In this document: positions 1 to 6,447 of the stretch, piece after piece | Layout of the letters: every line of letters begins with the position of its first letter | Numbering within the stretch: position 1 is the first letter of the stretch | Assembly (NCBI GenBank): GCA_934503195.1 | Contig: CAKSVM010000071.1 | Coordinates: 1 to 15,576 of the forward strand | Length of the DNA stretch: 15,576 bases | Reading direction: 5' to 3' | DNA from: an uncultured Eubacteriales bacterium | GTDB lineage: Bacteria; Bacillota; Clostridia; Oscillospirales; CAG-272 | Position numbers and translations under genes: made by a program | The notes under the pieces: model-generated | The model's input: the letters and a program-made list of their open reading frames with translations, nothing else | The model's database searches: none | What the model was told of the DNA's origin: nothing

Positions 1-235
1 TATTTCCGCCGACCGTGACGTCGTTGTCGGCGATTATGTCGCCGCCGACGCTGCCTTTGACCGAAACCGACCAATGCGCTTCGATATTTCCGCCAACATT
101 TCCGCCGACCGTGACATCGTTGTCCGCGTCGATGTTGCCGCCGACGTTCCCGACGACCGAAACTGACCAATCCGCGTCAATATTTCCGCCGACATCGTCG
201 CTGACCGTGACGTCGCCGTCCGCTTCGATCGACCC
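1..235 (-). repeat. 96-base tandem repeat coding for paired 16-residue solenoid rungs
   Basis: The string CCGACCGTGAC begins at 9 and 105, and CTGACCGTGAC at 201, exactly 96 bases apart. GACCAAT recurs at 69 and 165, again 96 apart. In the protein each 96-base unit is two 16-residue rungs. One carries a W-S-V-S-V strand and the other an N-D-V-T-V strand, each joined by VGGNI-type turns. The copies are close at DNA level, not only at protein level, which suggests recent duplication of rung pairs. The array reaches the left edge and may continue beyond it. Confidence 0.85.
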
Positions 236-2086
236 CTTGACTTCGCCGCGAACCGTGACCACGCCACCAGCGCAAATATTTCCGTAAACCGGGCCGTCCG
301 CCGAAAAATCTCCGCCGCATTCGACGTCACCGTGGATCGTTCCGGTGAAAGTGACGTCGCCGCCGGCCTTGATCGAGCCGACTTCACCGCTTCCGGTGTA
401 ATCGCCGCCGACCTCGATGTCGGGGAAGGACTTGTTTTCCGCGCCCGGGTCGGATTCCGACGGAGATCCGCCGGAGCTTATGGAACTAGTTTCATCGATA
501 TCGACCTGAACGTCGGGATCAAGCCAGTTTCCGGCGATCTCAACCTCGCCGCCGTGCGCGTCGACCCTACCCGATACGTTGCCGCTGACCGAAACCTTCA
601 CATGCGCGTCGATATTTCCGCCGACATCGCCCGAGACCGAAACCTCGCCGCCCGCGGTGATGTCCGACCCGATGTTGCCCGAAACCGATACTTTACCAGA
701 CGAAGTAACGCTGAATCCGACATTTCCAGAGACCGCGACGTTGCCGATCGCGTCGATCTTGCCGTCGACGTTGCCGCCGATCGAAACCGAGCCGATCGCT
801 TTGACATTTCCGCCAATATTTCCTTCGATTTCGGCAGAATCTCCGGCATAAATGCTGCCACCGACGCCGCAGACGCCGTATTCGTCGTGCTTTATCCTGA
901 CATTTCGTCCCGCGACGATCTTGCCGTCGACCTTTCCACGGACGAATAAATCGCCGCCGACCTCGATATTTCCGCCGATCGAGCCGTAAATCGTCGCGTC
1001 ACCGTCCACTTCAACGTCATTTGTAACATTTCCGTGAAGGATAAAATCGCCATTTCTGACAATTGCTTCTTTGACGTCGCCGGTGTATTCGACAGAATTT
1101 TCGGCTTTCAGCGAGTCAGGCTCGTTCGGGATCTCCAATTTATTCCGCGCGTGTAAATTTTTGCCTGTCCGAACCTCCATTATAAGACTTCCGTCGGCCG
1201 AAATGTCGCCCGCGATTGTCGCGTTTTTTTGAACGCAGACGTCGGATTCGGTCGAAAGGCTGCCGTGAACCTCGCCGGAGACGATTATTTTGCCGAGCGA
1301 GTTGACATTTTTCGCGGCAATGCCGGAAATTGTCACGTCTCCGCCTGCGTCGATCGCGCCGAGAACTGAGCCTTTCACGAGAATTCCGCCGCCCGAGTTG
1401 ACGTCGCCGGAAATAGTTCCAAGAATTTCGGCGAAATTTCCGGCCGTCAGATTTCCTTTGACGCATCCGCGAATCGTCGCGTTGCTTCCGGCAAAAACAT
1501 TTCCGGAAATAGTTCCACCGAGCTCGACGTAAGACCCGGCGTAAACGTTTCCGCCGACGTCTTTTTCGGCCGAAATCGACTTTCCGGCGCGGATCCGGCC
1601 GCCGACATTGCCCGAAACGACGATATCTCCGTCCGCTTCGAGGCTTTCGAGGGCATTTCCGTCGATCCGAAGGCTTCCATTTTTGACTTTCGCCGATTTC
1701 ACGTCGCCTTTGAAGTAAAGATCACCCTCAACGTCAATTGTCGGCGGCTCCTCTCCCGGAACTTGTTCCATATAGGAAGCGTCCTCGGGAAGCACTCCGA
1801 ATCCCGGATCAAGCTGAGTTCCGGGTTCCGGACGGGTCACGACCACGTCATCCGCGAAACTAGTTTCACTAGCCGCCGGATCCATCCCGAAGAGATGATT
1901 CAGATCGGTCGAAAGCTCGCTCGCGATCAGCGGCAGCATCGTGATGTCGGGGAACGTTTCGCCGCGCTCCCACTGGCTGACCGCCTGATGCGTCACCCCG
2001 AGCCGATCCGCAAGCTCGGCCTGCGTCAGCCCGGCCGAGCGGCGAAGCGTTGAAATCCGCGTTCCGATTATTTTATTGTCAAACAT
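1..2086 (-). CDS. Giant XRE-HTH / bactofilin-like beta-solenoid protein (C-terminus beyond left edge)
   Basis: An open frame of 695 codons starts at ATG 2084-2086, four bases after the very strong ribosome site AGGAGGAGGT, and has no stop before the left edge. Residues about 5-62 form an XRE/Cro helix-turn-helix (IGTRISTLRRSAGLTQAELA, then VTHQAVSQWERGETFPD). A Pro/Glu-rich linker covers about 66-115. From residue 117 on, short Gly-Val-Asn rungs such as GGNVGGNI and VSVSGNV repeat, as in polymer-forming bactofilins (DUF583) and other right-handed beta-solenoids. Three blocks are visible: about 117-325, 331-520 and 556 to the edge. A Ser/Gly/Asp-rich spacer at 521-555 separates the last two. 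Known bactofilin domains are only about 110 residues long, so this solenoid is several times longer. No signal peptide or membrane segment is seen, so it is probably cytoplasmic. The HTH call is firm and the solenoid fold is well supported. A role as DNA-bound scaffold or polymerising regulator is inference. Confidence 0.88.
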   Translation of the reverse strand, partial: MFDNKIIGTRISTLRRSAGLTQAELADRLGVTHQAVSQWERGETFPDITMLPLIASELSTDLNHLFGMDPAASETSFADDVVVTRPEPGTQLDPGFGVLPEDASYMEQVPGEEPPTIDVEGDLYFKGDVKSAKVKNGSLRIDGNALESLEADGDIVVSGNVGGRIRAGKSISAEKDVGGNVYAGSYVELGGTISGNVFAGSNATIRGCVKGNLTAGNFAEILGTISGDVNSGGGILVKGSVLGAIDAGGDVTISGIAAKNVNSLGKIIVSGEVHGSLSTESDVCVQKNATIAGDISADGSLIMEVRTGKNLHARNKLEIPNEPDSLKAENSVEYTGDVKEAIVRNGDFILHGNVTNDVEVDGDATIYGSIGGNIEVGGDLFVRGKVDGKIVAGRNVRIKHDEYGVCGVGGSIYAGDSAEIEGNIGGNVKAIGSVSIGGNVDGKIDAIGNVAVSGNVGFSVTSSGKVSVSGNIGSDITAGGEVSVSGDVGGNIDAHVKVSVSGNVSGRVDAHGGEVEIAGNWLDPDVQVDIDETSSISSGGSPSESDPGAENKSFPDIEVGGDYTGSGEVGSIKAGGDVTFTGTIHGDVECGGDFSADGPVYGNICAGGVVTVRGEVKGSIEADGDVTVSDDVGGNIDADWSVSVVGNVGGNIDADNDVTVGGNVGGNIEAHWSVSVKGSVGGDIIADNDVTVGGN

Positions 2087-2114
2087 ATTGACCTCCTCCT
2101 TGTTTTCTGACATA

Positions 2115-2143
2115 ATTATACCACAAAATCGCGATTTAGTCAA
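2115..2143 (-). promoter_or_regulatory. Promoter of the HTH-solenoid gene with palindrome in the spacer
   Basis: On the minus strand, -35 TTGACT (2138-2143) and -10 TATAAT (2115-2120) are 17 bases apart, with a TGTGG extended -10 element. The spacer contains the perfect palindrome AAATCGCGATTT (2126-2137). A protein bound there would block RNA polymerase, so this is a candidate operator. Autoregulation by the downstream HTH protein is inference. Confidence 0.85.
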
Positions 2144-2175
2144 TAAAGCTGTTGTTGAATCTGCCAAAATTAACG

Positions 2176-2214
2176 AAAAATTTGCAAGCAACGCTTGAAA
2201 GCGTTGCTTGCAAA
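2176..2214 (-). terminator. Rho-independent terminator of the fucosidase gene
   Basis: Two perfectly complementary 16-base arms (2181-2196 and 2199-2214) enclose a two-base centre, which would open to a four-base loop. On the minus strand the arms run into TTTTT, starting 15 bases past the fucosidase stop. The other strand lacks a matching T-run, so termination is in the minus direction and insulates the HTH-solenoid gene. Confidence 0.9.
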
Positions 2215-2228
2215 ACTAAAACATGGAA

Positions 2229-3500
2229 TTATCTGGAAACTTTGTAAGCCTTCAGCGACTTGATTTTCGCTGGGCCGTCGGACGAAAGGATTTCGACCGT
2301 GATTTTTCCGGTTCGGATCGCCGGGAAACGGCAGATCGCCTTGTGGCCGATAGTTTTACCGCTGTAGACGCAAATCGATTTGCTCGAATAGCAGGGCAGG
2401 CTCGCGAGGACGCGGAATTCGCTGACCGCTTCGCCGTCCGAAATGTCTTCCTCAATTATACAAGTGTCGACCAACATTGTATCGACTCCGGCCGGATTCC
2501 AGCCCTCCGCGCCGCTCGAAATCGAGAATTTCGTCTCGCTTTCGGCCGAAATCTCCGAAAAGGGCAGGGGATTTGCGTATCTGCGGCGGATTTCGTCGCC
2601 GAATTCGAGCAGCCGCGCTGCGTCCTCCTCGGGAATCAGGCCGCGATGATCGGGTCCGACGTTCAGGAGCAGGTTCGCGCCGCGCCCGACTGAGTATTCG
2701 TAGCATCCGACGAGTTCCTCTACAGATTTAATGGTGTCGACGTTTGCCTCGCAGTCGAACCACGTCGTACGGAGCTTCATATCGCACTCGGCCGGGAGGT
2801 AGCGCATCCCGCCGACCTCGCGCGCCTCGGTCGTATTGACCGAAAATTCGGCTTTTTCCACAGAATTCTCATTCGGCATATCGGCATATCCGTCTTCATT
2901 GCCAACCCAGCGCGTCTCGGGATCCCACATCGCGAAGATCCGGATGCCCGGCTGGAGCGTGCGGATCGCCTTGATGATTCGTTCCTTGTCGTATTCATGC
3001 TTCTCGGAGCCGCAGCCGTCGAACCACAGATAGTCGATTTCGCCATAATTCGATAACAATTCGGAAATCTGGTTGATAAAATAATCGTCGTATTCGGCCG
3101 GATTTTCGAACTTCACCGAGCCGCCCCACTGCGCGGGCGAGTAGTAGAGGCCGACTTTCATTTTGTAGGCGCGGCAGGCCTTGACGAATTCCGCGGCGAC
3201 GTCGCCCTTGCCGCCCTCCCACGGCGACTGCGCTACCGAGTAGTCTGAGTACTTGCTCTGCCAGTTTGCGAAGCCGTCATGGTGCTTACAGGTAAAAATG
3301 CAGTACTTTGCGCCTGCTTTTTTGGCTATTCTGACCCATTGATTGCAGTCGAGCTGCGTCGGATTGAATTCAGACGCCGGCATCGGCTTGCCGTCCCAGT
3401 CGACGTGGCCGGGGAAAAAGGAGCGGATTCCGAAATGGAAGAAAATGCCAAACTCCCAGTCGAGGAAGTCGAGCTGCTTTTGCGTAGGTTTGATTTTCAT
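2229..3500 (-). CDS. Alpha-L-fucosidase, GH29 family, cytoplasmic
   Basis: This 423-residue protein should hydrolyse alpha-L-fucosides with retention of configuration. Family landmarks are the N-terminal WEFGIFFHFGIRSF strand region, HHDGF at residues 73-77 and YLWFDG at 157-162, where D161 matches the GH29 catalytic nucleophile. GANLLLNVGPDHRG marks the end of the TIM barrel. The last 85 or so residues form a beta-rich C-terminal domain. There is no signal peptide, so the enzyme likely acts in the cytoplasm on imported fuco-oligosaccharides. ATG 3500 is preceded by GGAGG. The gene has its own promoter and terminator and no visible transporter or fucose-catabolic neighbour. Family assignment is confident. 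The exact linkage preference and the acid/base residue cannot be read from the sequence. Confidence 0.93.
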   Translation of the reverse strand: MKIKPTQKQLDFLDWEFGIFFHFGIRSFFPGHVDWDGKPMPASEFNPTQLDCNQWVRIAKKAGAKYCIFTCKHHDGFANWQSKYSDYSVAQSPWEGGKGDVAAEFVKACRAYKMKVGLYYSPAQWGGSVKFENPAEYDDYFINQISELLSNYGEIDYLWFDGCGSEKHEYDKERIIKAIRTLQPGIRIFAMWDPETRWVGNEDGYADMPNENSVEKAEFSVNTTEAREVGGMRYLPAECDMKLRTTWFDCEANVDTIKSVEELVGCYEYSVGRGANLLLNVGPDHRGLIPEEDAARLLEFGDEIRRRYANPLPFSEISAESETKFSISSGAEGWNPAGVDTMLVDTCIIEEDISDGEAVSEFRVLASLPCYSSKSICVYSGKTIGHKAICRFPAIRTGKITVEILSSDGPAKIKSLKAYKVSR

Positions 3501-3522
3501 GTGAGCCTCCGTTTTTTATTAT

Positions 3523-3551
3523 ATTTTACCATAAAACGCGCGATTTGTCAA
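3523..3551 (-). promoter_or_regulatory. Promoter of the fucosidase gene
   Basis: The minus strand shows -35 TTGACA (3546-3551), a 17-base spacer and -10 TAAAAT (3523-3528) preceded by TATGG (extended -10). The spacer begins AATCGCGCG, resembling the AATCGCG in the spacer of the HTH-solenoid promoter, so a shared regulator is possible but unproven. Confidence 0.85.
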
Positions 3552-3575
3552 TGGATTTATCGGCAAAAAATATGT

Positions 3576-3605
3576 AAAAAAGCGGAGGTCGGTTGCCCGA
3601 CCCCC
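3576..3605 (-). terminator. Rho-independent terminator after the cysteine-rich peptide gene
   Basis: Arms 3584-3592 and 3597-3605 pair over nine bases with one G-U and a four-base loop. On the minus strand they are followed by GC and then six T (3576-3581). It lies eight bases past the stop of the small gene. Confidence 0.88.
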
Positions 3606-3612
3606 ATAGAAT

Positions 3613-3753
3613 TCAGCAGCCGCAGCCTCCGCAGCCGTTGAATCCGTTGTTCATCGAAGTTCCGTTGCAGCCGCAGCAGAAGATGATGAGGAGCGCGATG
3701 ATGATGAGCCAGATGCACTGGTTGTCGAAGATATTGCACATACAGTTGTTCAT
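3613..3753 (-). CDS. Cysteine-rich single-pass membrane peptide, 46 aa
   Basis: The small gene starts at ATG 3751-3753 with GGAGG eight bases upstream, and stops at 3613-3615 just before a terminator. The peptide has nine cysteines (positions 4, 6, 13, 26, 27, 29, 41, 44, 46), a hydrophobic core IWLIIIALLIIF at 14-25 that could span the membrane, and a Gly/Asn/Cys tail (NGCGGCGC). It resembles the small CCxC-rich membrane peptides that are common and mostly uncharacterised in Clostridia, some annotated as high-cysteine proteins. The function is unknown. Metal binding or a sporulation or envelope role is only a guess. The ribosome site, terminator and composition make it a convincing real gene. 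Confidence 0.8.
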   Translation of the reverse strand: MNNCMCNIFDNQCIWLIIIALLIIFCCGCNGTSMNNGFNGCGGCGC

Positions 3754-3817
3754 AAATTGGCCTCCATTCGGTGACATTTCGGTTTCGTTTGAGGTATTTT
3801 GTTCCCTCTGATACCAT

Positions 3818-3846
3818 ATTATGTCATCGGCGGTAAATTGTTACAA
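3818..3846 (-). promoter_or_regulatory. Probable promoter of the cysteine-rich peptide gene
   Basis: On the minus strand TTGTAA (3841-3846) and CATAAT (3818-3823) are 17 bases apart, with about 65 bases of leader before the start codon. The match to consensus is weaker than at the neighbouring promoters. No terminator separates this gene from the zinc-ribbon gene upstream, so read-through is also possible. Confidence 0.5.
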
Positions 3847-3853
3847 CTGATTT

Positions 3854-4507
3854 TCAGAGCTTTTCAAGCTTCAAATGGTCGATGTCGACAAAAGCGCGCA
3901 CGGCAAGCTCGCTGTCGGTCGGAATGTCCTTAGACGCGCCGCAATTTTTGCAGAAAACCTTGACGTGATCGTCCGAAACCGCGACGTCGTAGTCTCCGTC
4001 GTCACAGCAGCAGGTAATATTACCCATATCTTGCAGATCATGGATGACATACATCACCGTGTCGTAGAGAAGCGGGTCGATGTAATTGTCCTTCGCGTCG
4101 CGGTCGATGTCTCCGTGGAGCGTCGAAAGGTCGTCGAGGCCGTTTTCCTTGAGTAATTTCTTTAATCCTTCTTCCGAACTTTCGAGAGCCTTCTCGACGG
4201 CCTCGACTTTTCCGATGAAAACGATGTCGATCCCCGAGTAGGGGCAGGCGTAGACGAAGAGGTCGCGGTCGAAAAAGAGCTTCGACGAGATCACAAAGCT
4301 GTGTTCCTTGTCGCAGAACATACATGGGACGGTTATCCGCAGCTTACCGTCGTTAGTGTGGTTGATTATAAGCTCGGACGCGCCGCAGTCGCATTTCAGT
4401 TTTTTCATCTCGCCCGAGAGCGAAAAGACACCGACCATGCTTTTGACGCCGCTCCCGCAGTAGGGGCAGCGGTAGGCGATGCAGGTGTCGCGTGATTCCA
4501 GAACCAT
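3854..4507 (-). CDS. Multi-cysteine zinc-ribbon-like protein of unknown function
   Basis: I do not recognise a named family for this 217-residue protein. Cysteine pairs are spread along it: CPYC (14-17), CDC (39-41), CMFC (62-65), C88, CCC (166-168) and CKNC (186-189). The pairs at the start, at 62-65 and at the end look like zinc knuckles that could assemble into two or three zinc ribbons. An acidic helical middle part (about 100-160) separates them. There is no signal peptide or membrane segment. ATG 4507 follows AAAGGAAA, and an upstream ATG at 4514 is out of frame. It has a consensus promoter divergent from the MBL-fold gene. The coding call is firm; any function would be speculation. Confidence 0.85.
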   Translation of the reverse strand: MVLESRDTCIAYRCPYCGSGVKSMVGVFSLSGEMKKLKCDCGASELIINHTNDGKLRITVPCMFCDKEHSFVISSKLFFDRDLFVYACPYSGIDIVFIGKVEAVEKALESSEEGLKKLLKENGLDDLSTLHGDIDRDAKDNYIDPLLYDTVMYVIHDLQDMGNITCCCDDGDYDVAVSDDHVKVFCKNCGASKDIPTDSELAVRAFVDIDHLKLEKL

Positions 4508-4538
4508 GTTTCATTTCCTTTCACTGATACTTACCAAT

Positions 4539-4567
4539 ATTATATCACATTTTCGGCAAATTGTCAA
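4539..4567 (-). promoter_or_regulatory. Promoter of the zinc-ribbon gene
   Basis: The minus strand carries -35 TTGACA (4562-4567), a 17-base spacer and -10 TATAAT (4539-4544) with TGTGA just before it (extended -10). Both hexamers are perfect consensus. It lies back to back with the plus-strand promoter, the two -35 boxes being 17 bases apart. Confidence 0.9.
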
Positions 4568-4584
4568 GAATTTTCTCAAAACTC

Positions 4585-4613
4585 TTGACTTTTCATTAAA
4601 AATGGAGTATAAT
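4585..4613 (+). promoter_or_regulatory. Promoter of the MBL-fold / DUF1385 operon
   Basis: The -35 TTGACT (4585-4590), a 17-base spacer and -10 TATAAT (4608-4613) precede the ATG at 4644. The expected transcript start near 4620 gives a short leader that holds the AAAGGAAA ribosome site. It faces away from the zinc-ribbon promoter. Confidence 0.9.
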
Positions 4614-4643
4614 ATTTATAGAACACTTGAAAGGAAACACATC

Positions 4644-5462
4644 ATGACCACGATTTATATGCTGACCTCACAGTCAAAGGTTCAGATGATGTCGTTTATT
4701 ATCAAAAACGACGATCATCTGATCGTCATCGACGGCGGAAACCTCTGCGACGCGGATTTTCTCTGCACCTACATCAACAGCCTTGGCGGGATCGTCGACG
4801 GCTGGTTCATAACTCATGCGCATAGTGACCATATCGACGCGATTTATTCAACGCTCGACCGTCATTCTGACGAAGTTCACGTGAGAACGATTTATTTCAA
4901 CTTCCCGAGCGATGAATTTCTCGAAAAAGCCGACGCGGAGCAGTTCTTCCGCGCTAAACGGCTTCTCGGGATAATCGCAGAAAAAAACATCGATATTCAC
5001 AAAGTTCACGCCGGAGAGATTTTCAAATTCGGCGAAATGACGGTAAACGTTCTTCGCGAGCCTGATGAATCGATCACGACCGGCGATCCGATCAACAATT
5101 CGTCAGTTGTCTATCGAGTCGAAACCGCGGGCAAAAGCATTCTTTTCCTTGGCGACCTTGGCGTCGACGGCGGAAGACAGCTTTTGGAACTAGTTCCACA
5201 CGAGCTGCTCAAGGCGGATTACGTGCAGATGGCGCATCACGGCCAGCAGGGCGTCGAAAAAGCGGTTTATGAGGTCGTGAAGCCGGATTACTGCTTCTGG
5301 TGTACGCCCGATTGGCTCTGGGAAAACGACGCGGGCAACGGATACGACACCCATATCTGGAAAACTGTGGTAACTCGCGGCTGGATGAGCGAAATCGGAG
5401 TGAAAGGGCATTACGTTTCGAAGGACGGAACGCATGAAGTACAAGTTGGTAAGGAGAATTAA
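4644..5462 (+). CDS. MBL-fold metallohydrolase, ComEC C-terminal-like
   Basis: The protein has 272 residues from ATG 4644, chosen because AAAGGAAA lies just upstream and the promoter ends at 4613. The frame stays open back to 4479, but that part overlaps the promoter. The metallo-beta-lactamase signature HAHSDH sits at 58-63, with GD at 170-171 and AHHG at 197-200, so the metal-binding set is visible. The pattern (LIVIDGGN, FITHAHSDH, ILFLGDLG, VQMAHHGQQG) resembles the MBL domain of ComEC and stand-alone relatives. No signal peptide or membrane segment is seen, so it is probably a cytoplasmic hydrolase whose substrate, perhaps a phosphodiester, is unknown. It is followed after three bases by the DUF1385 gene, and the two are surely co-transcribed. 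Confidence 0.87.
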   Translation: MTTIYMLTSQSKVQMMSFIIKNDDHLIVIDGGNLCDADFLCTYINSLGGIVDGWFITHAHSDHIDAIYSTLDRHSDEVHVRTIYFNFPSDEFLEKADAEQFFRAKRLLGIIAEKNIDIHKVHAGEIFKFGEMTVNVLREPDESITTGDPINNSSVVYRVETAGKSILFLGDLGVDGGRQLLELVPHELLKADYVQMAHHGQQGVEKAVYEVVKPDYCFWCTPDWLWENDAGNGYDTHIWKTVVTRGWMSEIGVKGHYVSKDGTHEVQVGKEN

Positions 5463-5465
5463 GTA

Positions 5466-6395
5466 TTGAAAAACGAAAAAAAGTCAAAATATACCTCGAT
5501 CGGCGGGCAGGCACTGATCGAGGGAATCATGATGCGCGGGCCGAAGCTCTCGGCGATGGCCGTCCGCAACCCGCAGAAAGAAATTGTGCTCGAAACTTGG
5601 GACACCGAGACGACGAGCCGCCCGAAAATCTGCAAATTACCGCTGATCCGCGGAATTTTCAACTTCTACGACTCGATGAAAACGGGTTATCGCTGCGTGA
5701 TGCGCTCGGCGGAGATCTCTACGCCTGAAGAAAATCCCGAAAATCACACCGAGGCCGACAAAAAGAAGGGTTCGCTGCTTATATCGGCGGCGATGGCGAT
5801 CGGCGCGATCCTCGGAGTCGCGCTCAGCATCGGACTTTTCATCTGGCTTCCGGCGCAGTTGTTCCAATTAATGGTAAAACTAGTTCCATCGCTTGACAAC
5901 CGGATCCTCCGCGCGGTCTTCGAAGGCGTGCTTAAGCTGGTGCTTTTCGTCGGATACATGGGCGCGATGTGCCTGATGAAGGATATGCGGCGGGTTTTCC
6001 AGTACCACGGCGCGGAGCATAAGACGATTTTCTGCTTTGAGGCCGGGCTTCCGCTGACGGTCGAGAACGTCCGGAAGCAGGGGCGGTTCCATCCGCGCTG
6101 CGGAACGTCGTTCATGACCCTGATGCTGATCGTCGGAATCATCATTTCGATGTTTATACAAGTGTCGAATCCGCTTCTGCGGACGCTGATCAAGCTCGCG
6201 CTGCTGCCGCTGACGGTCGGAATCGGTTACGAACTGATCAAATTCTGCGGAAAGCACGACAATCTGGCGACGAAAATAATTTCGGCCCCCGGAATCTGGA
6301 TCCAGCACATCACGGTTCACGAGCCGGACGACTCGATGATCGAATGCGCGATCGAAGCGATGTCGGCGGTTATACCGAAAGAAAATGAAGAATAA
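5466..6395 (+). CDS. yqhQ: DUF1385 (YqhQ-like) membrane protein
   Basis: This 309-residue protein carries the family signatures GGQALIEGIMMRGP (13-26), YHGAEHKTIFCFE (180-192) and HPRCGTSF (209-216). Hydrophobic stretches at about 104-136, 147-171, 217-233 and 238-258 indicate an integral membrane protein. The charged N-terminal part is likely cytoplasmic. The start is a TTG at 5466 with AAGGAG nine bases before it, the best-placed candidate since no ATG occurs until codon 22. YqhQ-type proteins are widespread in Firmicutes, and I know no established biochemical function. In many Clostridia this gene precedes prmC; here the operon instead ends in a terminator directly downstream. Confidence 0.93.
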   Translation: MKNEKKSKYTSIGGQALIEGIMMRGPKLSAMAVRNPQKEIVLETWDTETTSRPKICKLPLIRGIFNFYDSMKTGYRCVMRSAEISTPEENPENHTEADKKKGSLLISAAMAIGAILGVALSIGLFIWLPAQLFQLMVKLVPSLDNRILRAVFEGVLKLVLFVGYMGAMCLMKDMRRVFQYHGAEHKTIFCFEAGLPLTVENVRKQGRFHPRCGTSFMTLMLIVGIIISMFIQVSNPLLRTLIKLALLPLTVGIGYELIKFCGKHDNLATKIISAPGIWIQHITVHEPDDSMIECAIEAMSAVIPKENEE

Positions 6396-6402
6396 TTTCA
6401 AA

Positions 6403-6431
6403 GAAAAAATCGGCTGAATGCCGATTTTTTC
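6403..6431. terminator. Bidirectional rho-independent terminator
   Basis: Arms GAAAAAATCGGC (6403-6414) and its exact complement (6420-6431) flank a five-base loop. Both strands show a T-run in the 3' arm, so it can end the plus-strand MBL/DUF1385 operon and the minus-strand rluD/HAD transcript, which converge here. Confidence 0.92.
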
Positions 6432-6447
6432 TTTTATCAAGCCGATT

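Noticed and set aside
332..949. Plus-strand open frame of 205 codons over the solenoid gene
   Set aside because: It is a shadow of the 16-residue repeats (repeated DISADIARDRN-type strings). It lacks a ribosome site, and the minus-strand frame explains the region.
4479..4643. Longer N-terminus for the MBL-fold protein starting at 4479
   Set aside because: It would run through both divergent promoters and the start of the zinc-ribbon gene; the ribosome site and promoter point to ATG 4644.
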